From Argopecten irradians (taxonomy: Eukaryota; Mollusca; Bivalvia; Pectinida; Pectinidae): DNA of 64,000 bases. Numbering within the stretch: position 1 is the stretch's first letter; every line of letters starts with the position of its first letter. Position numbers and translations under genes: made by a program. Under the pieces are notes generated by a model. It made no database searches, was not told where the DNA came from, and was given only the letters and a program-made list of their open reading frames with translations. The stretch spans positions 35,255,262-35,319,261 of the forward strand of contig NC_091144.1 in the NCBI RefSeq assembly GCF_041381155.1, given 5' to 3'. Below are positions 12,104-23,335 of this stretch, in pieces.

Positions 12104-12770
12104 ACAGTTGTCCCTAGACTACTTTTATTGATATATTTCGAAAATTTTGATTCTCTGGACTTTGATTTCATATTTGCCTCGCTACGTTTCACGGTTTTTG
12201 GGCCTTAAATTTTTTAAGGAACAATTTTGATTTTGTTTTTGTTTACTGGTATATAAACTGCATTTGATGGACATATATTTTAAACGTTAGCGCGTCATGT
12301 TGAAATATCTGTCCAACAAATGCAGTTCACACACCAGTAAAGAACAAAAAATAAAAATCATTCCTTATATCTACATTTTAACCGACTAATTTCTTTTAAT
12401 TTTAATGTTCCGTTAAAATAAATCTTCGTGGCTCCAATTTGGTAAAAAATGTTGTCAACTTCAGAAAGTGCACAAAATATAGTGATATAGCAATATAAAA
12501 AAACTACCTTTTTCATTCCAATCATGCAATTTTTTCAACTATTCTATTTTATGAAATATTACATTCCAATTGTTTTATTGAGGAATTAAAAATACAGAAA
12601 CAATATAGGCAAAATGTGATGCGCATTAACACTACTAGCGGAAGACAGTGTTCCGGTGTATGTATTCTTGCGCGACAACTGACTGCGTTTACACACGTGT
12701 AAACGATTTCCCATTGGGTAAGGTTATATAGCAACGAAAAAACGGAAATGTAAATATTAATTGATTAAAT
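12104..12770 (+). repeat. Palindrome-bearing repeat, copy 1
   Basis: One of three related copies (others at 37378-37990 and 42019-42495). It begins CAGTTGTCCCTAGACTACTT and contains a hairpin at 12237-12348 with arms of about 50 nt. It ends near TGTAAATATTA at about 12760. No ORF longer than chance. It is much closer to the 42019 copy than to the 37378 copy, as expected if 12104 and 42019 belong to the large duplication. Confidence 0.75.
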
Positions 12771-12799
12771 ACTTGTATGAAATTGATACTACTGTACCA

Positions 12800-13384
12800 T
12801 TAACGGTAGGTTTCGCCCAACCAAATACATTTTTTTGTGAAATCCGATAAACGAAAAACCATATTAAAGATACTTAAATTTAATTTTTAAATGCGTATGA
12901 TATTGAACAAATGTATCTTGAATACAAAATGGAAGGAAATCCTTGATTTATTACGATGTCAGGCTGACAGGATAGTATTCAAATGAAGCTACGATGGATT
13001 GTGTTGTCGAAGTTTGGCTCTTGCGCATTGTTACGCACTAAACGTAAACAAAATGGCTGAACAAAAGCGTGTGAAGAAAAAAATGTATCTGAATCGGCAA
13101 CAAAGAGGAGGAAATTAGAATGGAATCGGTAGCACCCTAGGATATCTTTAGGGAATGAAATTCAGAGATGGCATGTAGCAATAGAAGAAACAGAAGCAAC
13201 ATCTCAACTTCTCAAGCCGAACTCGCCCGGATTCTATTGGACTCGTGTTGCACGTGGTGAGTTAAATTTCAACACATATGCTAGAGCACATGCAGCGGCA
13301 GACTACAACATAATAGTTTGATGTACTAAGCTAGCGACTTCTATATATATTATGTATAAACAATCCATCGCACTTCGACTTGTC

Positions 13385-13418
<34 letters not shown>

Positions 13419-13698
13419 GCTAAACATGCCGTGGCAAGACTGTCACTTTTAACCGACATTTTGTTGCACGCTTCCTTTTGTTGATGCGGCCTCGTTTTGG
13501 AAAAAAATACGTCATGGTCCATGTAAAGCTTGACTTCGCTCTATTTTTAGAGAAGTATTTTCCTGGTCAAGCTAAGCAACTGACCACCCATATTGTTCGT
13601 TGTATGCATCGAAAATGAACTGAAGATTATTTCTATGTACAGGATAAATTTCAATTTCGTATTCTTTATATATTTCATTGGGCGAGACCTACCTTTAA
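12800..13698. mobile_element. MITE-B, TTAA-flanked, carrying a relic first exon
   Basis: Terminal inverted repeats AGGTAGGTTTCGCCCAA (first base changed at the left end here) are flanked by TTAA on both sides. Inside, at about 13052, is an ATGGCTGAACAAAAGCG start. Past about 13130 a decayed frame reads ISLGNEIQRW and EETEATSQ, ending at a GTGAG splice-donor-like site near 13256. A 32-nt poly-T tract lies at 13386-13417. It looks like an internally deleted derivative of a longer transposon that kept its 5' coding end. The copy in the second block is at 48162-49068. Confidence 0.8.
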
Positions 13699-14177
13699 TA
13701 TTGACCATTGCTAAAATTGTTTTGAAGTTTTGACAACGTGGGGTACGACAGGGTGACCCTCTGTGTCCGTATATTTTTTATGTAGAACTCCTTAGATCGG
13801 CTTTAAAAATCAACCAAAGTGGTATTACCATAAACATTTTTTTAGTAAACCATCACTTACATTATCTTATAACCTAGTTTCTCTTTAAACAAGATTAAAC
13901 ATGTTAAAAGCTTTTACATGTCTTTCAAATAAATCCTGAAAAAAGTTATATGGATTGAGACAAGATAGGTTATGTGACAAAAAACACATTCACTGATGGA
14001 AAGCCAGATAAAATAAAGAGAAATATTATTATCTATTGCTTACAATTGCATGGATGATGTATAATACATTATATTTCAGAAACTTTTTTTATTTTTAAAA
14101 TTAAATTGTAAAACAAGAAGTCCAGATTTTTATAGAGTCATTTTCTTATATTTACGTATATGTATTGTTTAGAAGGA

Positions 14178-14508
14178 TAGGGCACGAGTCACTAAAAATG
14201 GCATGCTTTGTTCAATTGTGTTTTTTGATATTTAATATTTACTTAACACAATGTATCATATTCACTATGTGTAGTTGATCCAAAGATTTAATTTGACAAT
14301 TTCCACAGTGATCATGTCAGCATATCGAACCGACTATCACTTCGGCATAGAAACATCCTTTTTGGGGGATGTGGATGTGGCGCAGTGGTAGAAGGCGCAG
14401 GTATGTTTGGCTAGGCGATTGGGTGCCGTAGATCGTGAGTTCGAGGCCCGAATAGGGCACGAGTCAATAAATTGTCAAGCTTTGTTAAATGGTGTTTCTT
14501 TGATATTT
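14178..14508 (+). mobile_element. tRNA-headed SINE-like insertion, copy 1 only
   Basis: A 331-bp insertion is flanked by 14-bp target-site duplications, ATTGTTTAGAAGGA at 14164-14177 and ATTGTTTGGAAGGA at 14509-14522. The matching place in copy 2 (about 49535) is empty. At about 14367-14460 is a tRNA-like region with an A-box-like TGGCGCAGTGG and a B box GAGTTCGAGGCCC. A 57-bp segment starting AGGGCACGAGTCA occurs at both ends of the insertion, so it has a one-and-a-bit tandem structure. Confidence 0.75.
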
Positions 14509-14714
14509 ATTGTTTGGAAGGAAACATTGAAAAATTAGTGGTTTTTATATCAGAGTACTATATCTTAGACTTTAAGTTGTCTATGCAATTGAACTTATAT
14601 TCGGGTTTTTAACTTGTGTTGCAGTGAGTCGCTAGGTTATTTTGTACAAACTACATGTTAAGCTTTGCTTGCCTATTGTATAAAGTTATGATTGGTACGA
14701 GTCTTATCAATAGT

Positions 14715-14904
14715 CAGTGATATAGCACTATAAAAAGGGCAACAGTTCCACTATACAAGAAGACACAACACGAACATACCGCAGTCTCCTAGTACACTCA
14801 CCTCGCACAACATACACGCAACATACCGCATACATGGGAGGCCGTCCTTACATGACCATAGCTGTTAATAGGACGTTAATAAATAAATCAAACAAACAAA
14901 CAAA
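14715..14904 (+). mobile_element. 5'-truncated SINE, copy 1 only
   Basis: The 3' half of the SINE seen in full at 43636-44030 ends in (CAAA)n and is flanked by CAATAGT target-site duplications (14708-14714 and 14905-14911). Copy 2 has the uninterrupted site near 49675, so the insertion came after the two copies separated. Confidence 0.85.
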
Positions 14905-15013
14905 CAATAGTATTGCATTACCAAGGATAATCAAGTCGGCATTGTTGTTGTTTTTTCTGCATGAACATGCTTAAGTAAAAATGTTACTGTTTATTCTACT
15001 GTTCATCCTCGGA

Positions 15014-15353
15014 TATACCGCAGTCTTCCAAAACACGCAATATGCATTGCATACACGTTACATACATGGGAGGCCTCCCTTACATGACCATAGCTGTTAA
15101 AGTTTTATGTGCCGTATTTTGCATATTCACGAATCAAAATGAGTCTTTAATATGTTATTTATTAACAAAAGTTACCAACATTTTGGGAATTGCAGCAGTT
15201 TCAATGCATAGGTTTTTAATTTACAAGTACAAATAAGAACTGGAAATGATTTTAATGCCAACATTATTATATTCACTTATATAGTATATAGTTTTCGGCC
15301 AGTTACAGCGTATATCACTTTAACAGGACTTAAATTTATTAAACAAACAAACA
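15014..15353 (+). mobile_element. Older SINE with an internal insert, in both copies
   Basis: The SINE 3' region (TACCGCAGTCTTCC through ACCATAGCTGTTAA) is followed by about 170 bp of unrelated sequence and then the (CAAA)n tail. Target-site duplications ATCCTCGGA at 15005-15013 and 15354-15362 enclose the whole, so both parts are one insertion that later gained internal sequence, or a SINE variant with a longer 3' part. The equivalent in copy 2 is 49787-50127. Confidence 0.7.
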
Positions 15354-15362
15354 ATCCTCGGA

Positions 15363-16480
15363 ATGTTGTGTATGTGATCATGACGTCACGGTAAATAACA
15401 TTAAGTAGGTCTCATATGTTTTGGCTATTCCTTGTACTGAAGCGTGCATGCTCTTTCATTTTTTTTATTACACGTACTTTAAGAGGTGATTTAGTATTGC
15501 CTTTTTGAACTGTTATGGAACCTAGAAATTAGTGAAGAGTTAAGAATTTGGAGCAGATCGTTTTCAGTGTCAGAAACATATCTTTCTGGTGTCGATTGGA
15601 TATATTCTGAGAGAGAATGGAGAAATGATTTAATTATTAGAGTAAATGTCTATATATATATATTTAAAAGTTGTTATTTTTGTTGAGCAAATTCCAATTT
15701 TTGTGTCGGAAATGAAGTGCGTTTTAAGAACAAATCATTTAAATTATGAACAACTATTCCATGCATTACTACTTAAAGAACGTCTTTTTGAATCTCTATT
15801 TATATAGATATTTGAACAATAATCTACTTCCCGACGAATAATCATCAACCATTGTAACCAAGTTCAAGCCCGGGATATGTGCGTCAATTTTATCAAAATC
15901 ACCTAACGGCTAATCGTACAGCTAGATGTAACGCTGAATAAATACCAATTTTGAGTTGACAGTTTATTGTAGGAATACGAAAACATGCAATCCGATGACG
16001 TCACACATCCGATTTTAGGTGTGGTTTGTCCTGCATCTGCATACAGCGAACGAAGAACAGCAGTATGACGTCATTCGATTAATAATGACGATAAGAACAA
16101 TTTGTGACGTGACACTGAGAATAAGAAGTTCGAGTCCAAGGTGAAAATCTCGCCTAATTGGTAGTCCGGAACGTCTACTGGAATATCAATTTTATTATCC
16201 CACACCAAACATTTATAAAACGGCCTGGGAGTGGAATAACGCGACGTATTGTGTTCCCTTTTACCTATCGTCGAGTTGTTTTTAATCGGTTTTCATCGTT
16301 CTGACGTATCAAAATTATATATCCCGGTTATCACAATTATATGTCCCGGTTATCACAATTATATATTCCGGTTCAGGTTCGTTTAGTCTATACAGGAAAA
16401 AAATCCTGAGTACACACACGCAACTAAGGCAGTTATTGTGACGTTTTCTCATCATAGTCCTCACCCAGTAAAGGTTTGAC
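15363..16480. other. Region 3' of fucosyltransferase copy 1, no gene seen
   Basis: No coding sequence is recognised. Three TGACGTCA-type (CRE-like) sites occur at about 15380, 15985 and 16067. Because the neighbouring gene is on the minus strand, this is its downstream side, and a regulatory role is speculative. A short GTTATCACAATTATAT repeat lies near 16320-16375. Confidence 0.4.
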
Positions 16481-17741
16481 CTAAGGAGTCAGATCCGATG
16501 CATTATGGCATGCTTGTTTTCCGTTTGGGTTTATGTGCCAAGCTGCTACGTCACGGTAAACACGGCGGTGTTTCTCCGGATTGTTTAGTCTTTCACAAAT
16601 ACTACAAAATGCAGCGTTCCATTCAAAAAACATGTCTTCTGTTTCGTAATATTGCTTCCATTTAAAATATTCCAAATAAGCGGTCTTGTTGTTAGCTAAC
16701 GTCTTCATATGTTGAGCAAGTTCTTTCATGGATTTGTAGTCGTTTGTGTTAAGGTAGGAATGAGGGGGGTGAAATATGGCTGTGTTACTGCCATCTCGTA
16801 TTACTGGCACTATTGGATGCTGCATGACACGATGTTGAGATTTTTCTGTCGTGTAATCCAAACAAAGGGCATTTTCAAATGAAAGAAAAAAATTATACTT
16901 TGGAAGAACTGAAACGAAGCAATCTCGTTTAAGACTCCCTGATATATTAAAGCATGCACGATAGCGAAGATCGTTGTCACATTCCTTCAATATAGTTCCG
17001 CATGATCCAAATATGTCAACTTGGATACCATGAGACTGTAAAAGTTTGATAAATTCATGTCTCTTGCTACGTGCTTTACAGTTACTTATAAACGCCACAG
17101 CCATCTTGTTCTTCTTAGCATAAATTTCATCTAAATCTTTCTGGTTGTATTTGGGTTTATTGCTTTTTCTAAAGTAGCCATGTTCGAGTGTAAAGTCAGC
17201 ATCTCGGCGATATGACATGGTCCAGTTCACTTTATTCTTCAGGGCGTAAAAGCACTTCTTTGGAAATAGTAAGTTGGACTTTCAAATTCAGCAAATATCC
17301 AGACTTGACCTGGTGTTTTCTTTGGAGGGCAGTATCGCATGTCCCTTGGCTTAAAGATAACGGCATCTACTTTGTCCATAGATATGTTTTTGTTTTTAGT
17401 TACAATACAATCGGATACCGGACAGTTTTCAAATTTCTTTCCTGTTCCCCACGTATCAACTATCCAATCATCAAACATGGGGAAGAATTCTGGATTGTAG
17501 AAATAAATGTTCTTCTTTTTCCGAATTATACTGTTGGCTAGATAGTGAGTCGATGTGGAATTTCCTATTGTAATATCTCTTACATATGAAATATATCCCT
17601 GATGGAATATAGCACAGTTTCCTTTGGCGAAATGTCCAATATATCAATGTACTTTAATAAAGCCAATCCGATGATAATGATGCTGATACATAATGTAATA
17701 GCTACAAAACGTCTGGGGGTAAATCGATGCCAAAGTTTCAT
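16481..17741 (-). pseudogene. Alpha-1,3-fucosyltransferase (GT10), copy 1, frame-broken
   Basis: The family transfers fucose from GDP-fucose to GlcNAc of glycans in the Golgi as a type II membrane enzyme. The start ATG (17739-17741) lies 4 nt after an acceptor-like TTATTTTTCAG, suggesting a 5' UTR intron and a single coding exon. Recognisable parts include NWTMSYRRDADF, SNCKARSKR, VDIFGSCG and the GT10 motif FFLSFENALC with DYTTEK. The C-terminus reads through to AWHINPNG and ends HNASDLTP before a TAG at 16481-16483. Compared with copy 2 there are single-base losses near 17262 and 17610 that break the frame, and a 3-base in-frame loss near 17310. C-terminal coding is intact, the reverse of copy 2. 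It could be a true pseudogene or suffer from base-calling errors. Confidence 0.85.
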
Positions 17742-17761
17742 TTTTCTGAAAAATAAGAGAA

Positions 17762-17828
17762 CATTTGTTTATTTATTTATTTATCATCTATTGTATTTAT
17801 TTATTTAAATTATTTATTTATTTATTTA
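17762..17828 (+). repeat. TTTA-type microsatellite upstream of fucosyltransferase copy 1
   Basis: Imperfect (TTTA)n lies just upstream of the coding exon, within the presumed 5' intron. An equivalent tract is present in copy 2 at about 52503-52566. Confidence 0.8.
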
Positions 17829-18537
17829 CTGATTACGTGACTGTTTGATACACCTAAAATCTCGATAATAAGCAGGAATCGAAAATATGTCTTTAGAAAT
17901 GATTTTACTTTTACTTTGAATTTATTTTGGCCTTTTATTTCGGATTATTAATATACTAGCTTTATACCGTTTTTACCTCATTATAGTCTTTAAATAAAGC
18001 TTTGAATTTCCTAAATGTATCTTGAAAAAACAGTCAACAACAGTTTACCGTTACACGGCTCATTTGATGTACATCAAATGATTAAATTACCTGTTCTATT
18101 CTCTATAGTTTTACTATGAGATAGTCCAGGGGTGTAGAGATCGTAAGTGATCGGAACCCCTGGAGTATCGAGGATGAGACGGGGTTATCTGCGTTAGTAC
18201 CAATTTTATCCGCTAGGCTGCGCTCATAATTACTAGTTGTATATTCGTAGCGAAACTTTGCGGAGGATGGAAAAACTACGATAGGCAACCCAGTCTACCT
18301 TTGAAGGGGTGTCTTGTTTACAGGTACCAAATATACCAATTTTGGACGAAGGCTTAATATTTAGACGTTTCAAATAGTTATTGTCTTGTTGATAGATAGG
18401 GGATCTGTCATTCGGTTTCCTTCATATTAAATTTATTATTCGAGATTTGAGTTTTTCATTTTCAAATGAAAAATTCGAAACAAGTATCATAAATCGTATA
18501 TGAGATCAGCTTTAAGAATTTTTTGTCAATGTAAATC
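17829..18537. other. Upstream of fucosyltransferase copy 1, no gene seen
   Basis: No domain, RNA gene or clear repeat is visible. An upstream UTR exon of the fucosyltransferase could lie here but cannot be placed from sequence alone. Confidence 0.4.
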
Positions 18538-18901
18538 TTAAAGATGCTCCACCGCCGACAGAGCATAAATGATATTCATAATTTGAACAAAAATTGGTGT
18601 TTAATCATGTATATATATGTCTAGTTAACACAAAATATAATATAAAATAGTTTAATTTGCCTTTGGTGCATGCGCAATCAGTACATTATTCCACATAGGA
18701 TATAGTGTAATGGATTTTTTTCGGGATGCAATTGATTATTTTCGATATTTTAAACTTGAAGTAAAATTAGAAGCTCAAACTTTTCAACGATGGTAATGGT
18801 GTAAAGTAAGTAACTTTTGTAACTGAAGAAAAATATCAAATCGTCTGCTGCTGTTTTTGATAGTGAAAAAATACCATTTGTCAGCGGTGGAGCATCTTTA
18901 A
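18538..18901. mobile_element. MITE-C, TTAA-flanked
   Basis: Terminal inverted repeats AGATGCTCCACCGCCGACA and its near complement are enclosed by TTAA. The element is 364 bp including the TTAA on both sides, with no ORF. Copies are at 26896-27265, 53267-53630 and 61464-61834. The 26896 copy is in the opposite orientation and differs in its middle. Confidence 0.9.
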
Positions 18902-18904
18902 CAA

Positions 18905-21115
18905 AACCACAGTGAGCTTATTGGCAAGAAAAAACAGTATAAGAAAGTCGAAGCTAGACTAAAGAGAGGGTACAAACGACATCAAGGTAATTTAATGAAT
19001 TTCCCCAGAAAAAATAATCCGGAAAGGTTTCATAAAATGTTTAAGAAAAAAGGTAGGCAAAACAATGGCAAAATAACAAGTCAAGCTTTTTATGATCATT
19101 TTAGAAACTTGCAGCCGACGAGTGTAGATGCAAATGAAGAGGCTGCAGAGTTTTTACTAGAATATGACGTAGGTAATGGAACGGTATCGTGAACGTAGGT
19201 AATGGAACGGTATCGTGAAAGAGAGGTGAAAATGGCAATAAGTAAACTCAAACGTAATAAGTCTTGTGGACTTGATGGTTTGTACAATTAACTTTTTATA
19301 ACAGCAAAAGATTTTCTTATTCCATGTCTTACGACCATATTTAACTGAATATTTGACTCGGGACAATTCCGATCCTCATGGAGTATTGGTACATGTATCC
19401 CTGTTTTTAAAAAATGAGATAAAGAAAATCCTTATTATTACCAAGGAATTACTTTAGTCAGTTGTCTTGGTAAAATATTCACTTCTGTGTTAAATGAAAG
19501 GCTCGTTACAGTTGATCAAAATTATAATAAATTAGCAAACGCACAATTTGGTTTCCGGAAACGTCTGTCAACGGTGGATGCCATTTTCGCTCTGCAATGT
19601 CTGATAGATAGGGCACTAAGAAAACGAAAACGATTATACTGTTGTTTGTCGATTATAAAAAGGCATTTGATTTTGTAAATAGGCGTAATCTGTTGTGTAA
19701 ACTTATAAAGGAGGGAATAGAAGGCAAAATGTTGAGAATTATAAGAAGTATTTATGATGATGTAAGATGTGTAAAATACAATGGTACCTCAGATTTCTAA
19801 AAGGTCAACAGTGGATTGTTCCAAGGAGAAATTTTGTCGCCGATATTATTTACATTGTTTGTCAATGACTTAGAAATTAATTTTAATAATGATAATTGCA
19901 CTTTATTAGAGATTCGAACCATTAATAGTTTTCCACTCATGTATGCAGATGATATGGTGTTGTCATCCGAGTCGCCAAATGATCTCCAAGTCATTTTGAA
20001 TTCCTTACAGGATTATACTACAAAATTGGGGCTTACTGTTAATGTTCAGAAAACAAAAATTATTGTTTTTAGAAATGGTTGAACTATGAGAAATAATGAG
20101 AAATGATATTACAATAATGAGCCAATTGAGGTCGTAAATGAATTCAATAATCTGGGGCTTATGTTAAACTATAACGGATTTTTTTTTAAAACTCAAAGGA
20201 ATATCTCGGAACAAGGTAAAAAGCTTTGTTCGCTGTTATGAATGTATGAAATACAACTTTTTTAACGTTGAAACCAGTCCGTATGTTAGTAGTGTTTTGA
20301 ATTATGGAGGTGAAATATGGGGATTTCGAAAAGCTCCTGACATTGAAAAGGTACACAACAGCTTCTTAAAAAAAGAGCACTTGGTGTGAAGAAAAACACT
20401 AGTAATGCTATGGTATATATTAAACTCGGAAGAGTTTCTTTATCTATTATCATGAAAATTAGAATATTTAATTACTGGATGAAACTAAAAAATTCCGACA
20501 ATTGCATTTTAAAGTAATGTCGTAAAGAAATGGAATAAAATAATCATAGCTAGATTTTACAGTTGAGATTGGAATTAAATAATTGTGGTATGGGCTATGT
20601 ATATACATGTATGATTTGAAATCGTTTCTTAAATCTGATTCTGATCTATTTAAACTCAAGTTAGAAGATCTTTTAGACAGAAATGTGTACGTTTGATAAA
20701 TGATTCATCTAAAGGAAAATTATACAAACATCTTATTACAACTTATTTTTGTCAACCTTATTTAAATAAATCTTTAGGCTTTAAAGTTAAGAGAAACATA
20801 CCTAAATTTCGGTTATCTGCCCATGATTTGAATATAGAGAGGGGGAGATATAGGAATATACCTATATCCTAGAATCAGAAAATATGTTCATTTTGTAATG
20901 ATGATATTGAAGATGAATTCCATTTCGTTTTTAAATGTAAAGTGTATGAAGATTTAAAATTGAAATTTATAAAACCATCATATATGTGAATTCCTTGCAT
21001 GTTTAATTCAAATATTAAATACACAAAATGTAAAGGTCTTAAATAATTTGGGTAATATATTTCTTTTGCTTTAGAAAGATGCAAATTGCTGTCAGGTTAA
21101 GACCAATTTTTTTTT

Positions 21116-21181
<66 letters not shown>

Positions 21182-21385
21182 GCTATAGATACTACAATAG
21201 ATATTGAATTTAATGGATGGTATATTTTTTAATCAAACTTGTATGGGTGGATGTGAATGCGTGTGAAAGTGTATATGGTTTTGTAATGAGAACAATGTCC
21301 TTATGTAGCATTATCTGTTATTATGCATGTATTTGTTGATAGGTTGAGATAAGTTGTAAAGTAAAGAATCTGAATCTGCAAATCA
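18905..21385 (+). mobile_element. Decayed non-LTR retrotransposon (jockey/RTE-like), copy 1
   Basis: Plus-strand RT remains start with a linker (KKVEARLKRGYKRH; NGKITSQAFYDHF). They continue with AQFGFRKRLSTVDAIFAL (about 19545), FVDYKKAFDFVNR (about 19650), and MYADDMVLSSES with the catalytic Asp pair (about 19940). A C-terminal CSFCNDDIEDEFHF-type Cys/His motif follows (about 20885). The 3' end has AAGAATCTGAATCTG. Several frame breaks make it inactive. Relative to copy 2, this copy has a 24-bp tandem duplication at about 19165-19215 and an expanded (TC)n near the 3' end. Confidence 0.85.
21121..21178 (+). repeat. (TC)n microsatellite in the LINE 3' region
   Basis: A nearly pure run of about 29 TC units. 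Copy 2 has only a few units at about 55822-55831, so the tract expanded or contracted after the copies separated. Confidence 0.95.
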
Positions 21386-21902
21386 AATACCGACACCGTG
21401 CGAAACGGTGTTGACACATTGCGACATTAGTGAACAAAAGACCTGACCTGATAATGATTGACAGGTCACTGTATGGTACATCGATGTGTTATCATCTAGG
21501 TCGTTATCCACCTGTGTCTATCCTATTTTATAACCATGCTAGCTGAACTATGAGTTTCGTAAAAGCAGAATGTAACCCAATATTATAGTTGAAAAAACTT
21601 ATTGTTTTCTACGGCAAAGAAGATATATTTACCTAATACGGCAGTGATTGTGATTACAGGATATTTTCTTTTTTTAAATGAGAGAGAGGAATATGTTTTC
21701 TTTTTGATAAAGGTAAATGATGTCCGATTTAAAAAAAAATATATGCATTTATAATATATTTACAATGTACACCTACCCTAAACTCTTTAATTCCGCTGTG
21801 TATAGGCTATATGCATGTAGTAATCTTGTAACAGAAACATAGTTTTATATAATTACATAAATATATATGTTTCTAGTTGTACAATTGTACTTTAAGCAAG
21901 AG
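21386..21902. other. Intergenic, no gene seen
   Basis: AT-rich duplicated sequence with no recognisable gene or repeat boundary. The counterpart is about 55960-56470. Confidence 0.4.
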
Positions 21903-22165
21903 TTTGTGTGTTTGTTTGTTTGGTTGATTAACGTTCTTTTAACAGCTATGGTTATGTCTAGTGGAACTGTTGCCCTTTTTATAGTGTTATAACAATCAAG
22001 CGTGCCACCGAAGACACCAAGCAACACCCCACCCGGTCACATTATACTGACAACGGGCGAACCAGTCGTCCCACTCACTGTATGCCGAGCGCTTAGCAGG
22101 AGCAGAAACTACCACTTTTATAAACTTTGGTGTGTCTCGGCCAGGGGACAGAACCCAGAGAACAT
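21903..22165 (-). mobile_element. SINE on the minus strand with an internal deletion
   Basis: A reversed copy of the 43636-44030 SINE family. The tail appears as GTTTGTTTGTTT at the low end, and the tRNA-like head, with a B-box complement within GGGGACAGAACCC, lies at the high end. The middle part (TACCGCAGTCTCC to TACATGGGAGG) is missing. Shared with copy 2 (56470-56732), so it predates the duplication. Confidence 0.85.
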
Positions 22166-22554
22166 TTTGTATTATACGGGTGTTTTATAAAAGTATATGG
22201 GTCAATGAAGTAATATCAACGGTTGTTGTCCAGATAACACTAGATCTTTATGTTTGTAGGACAGACATTACTTGTAATAGTAAATATTGGACAAATAAGT
22301 AATTCTAACAATGTGGACAGAATATTGTTGAATTGTTGAGGTGATCTACCCCTTTGTCAAGACAAAAAAGAACAAAAAAATACATATTAAGGACGGTCAT
22401 TAATGTTTAAAAACCAAACAATGCACACATATAGAACATACAGATAAACTATAGGGACAATGGCGCAACGTATTTTCTGCGGGATGATCCCGTAGGTCAA
22501 TCGCTATAGAATTATATTAGTAATCTTTCATCCTTAATACGAAAATACAAGTAT
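22166..22554. other. Intergenic, no gene seen
   Basis: Nothing recognisable. The counterpart is in copy 2 at about 56733-57114. Confidence 0.4.
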
Positions 22555-23320
22555 GTTGGAAAATACATCTAGTTCTGTAAAAGAATTCTTGGTCTACGAA
22601 AAAATACATCTAATTTCATGATTTACGGAGAAAGTGGCAGGTAACCTATTACTGTTAATATTAAACTAAGAATGATAAAATGTTGGTATACTCTTCTATC
22701 CAATGAAAGCAAACTGTCTAGTTTTATGTACAAATTGATGTATACTGGTCAGATTGAGGTTAAATGGATGGTATATGTTAAAAATGTTTTAGACAGTGTT
22801 TGGATACATCAGAGAAACTGTTTACCTAATATTGAATACCTACATTCAATAATTATTCAAAAATCACGATCAATTTCTACAAACATGGTTTAACCAATTA
22901 GAAAACACGCCAAGAGGACGGACAAACTCTTTATTTAAATATCATTTTGGCTTCGAAGGGTATCTTGTGCGACAAAATGAAAAAGACAGGAAAACAATAT
23001 GCAAATTTAGAACCTCAAATATAAAATTTCCGGTTGAAACTGGAAGATGGGCTTGGATACAACGTCAAGATAGAGTATATCCAATTTGTAGCGCTTATAC
23101 TGGAGACGAGTTCCATTTTTTATTTGTGTGTAACAATCATAATGTAGCCCAGTTACGTAATAAATTTATTCCAAATCACTACCACAGAAACCCTTATTTC
23201 TACAAAATGAAAGGAATGTTCTCAATATTTTATATAAAAAAAACTATATATAAATGTCAGTTTATTCATCCAAAAAATAGTCAAGTTATTATAACACTCA
23301 TTTATCACCCAGCATTGTGA
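22555..23320 (+). mobile_element. LINE 3' fragment of a second jockey-like family
   Basis: The coding remains contain RMIKCWYTLL, FPVETGRWAWI and CSAYTGDEFHFLFVCNNH. The last is a C-x-n-H-x-n-C region typical of the C-terminus of jockey-like ORF2. Only the end of the element is present. It is related to, but not the same family as, the LINE at 18905-21385. A frame change near 22890 shows that it is dead. Confidence 0.75.
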
Positions 23321-23335
23321 GTATGTAGTTGGTAA

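Noticed and set aside
13331-13522. 63-codon ORF with a poly-Lys run
   Set aside because: The Lys run is the poly-T tract of MITE-B read on the minus strand.
14367-14460. tRNA gene
   Set aside because: It has A- and B-box-like motifs, but the cloverleaf arms do not close properly and it sits inside an insertion with target-site duplications, so it is a SINE head.
17212-17541. 109-codon plus-strand ORF
   Set aside because: It is antisense to the fucosyltransferase and its translation has no coding features. The same applies to 51996-52280.
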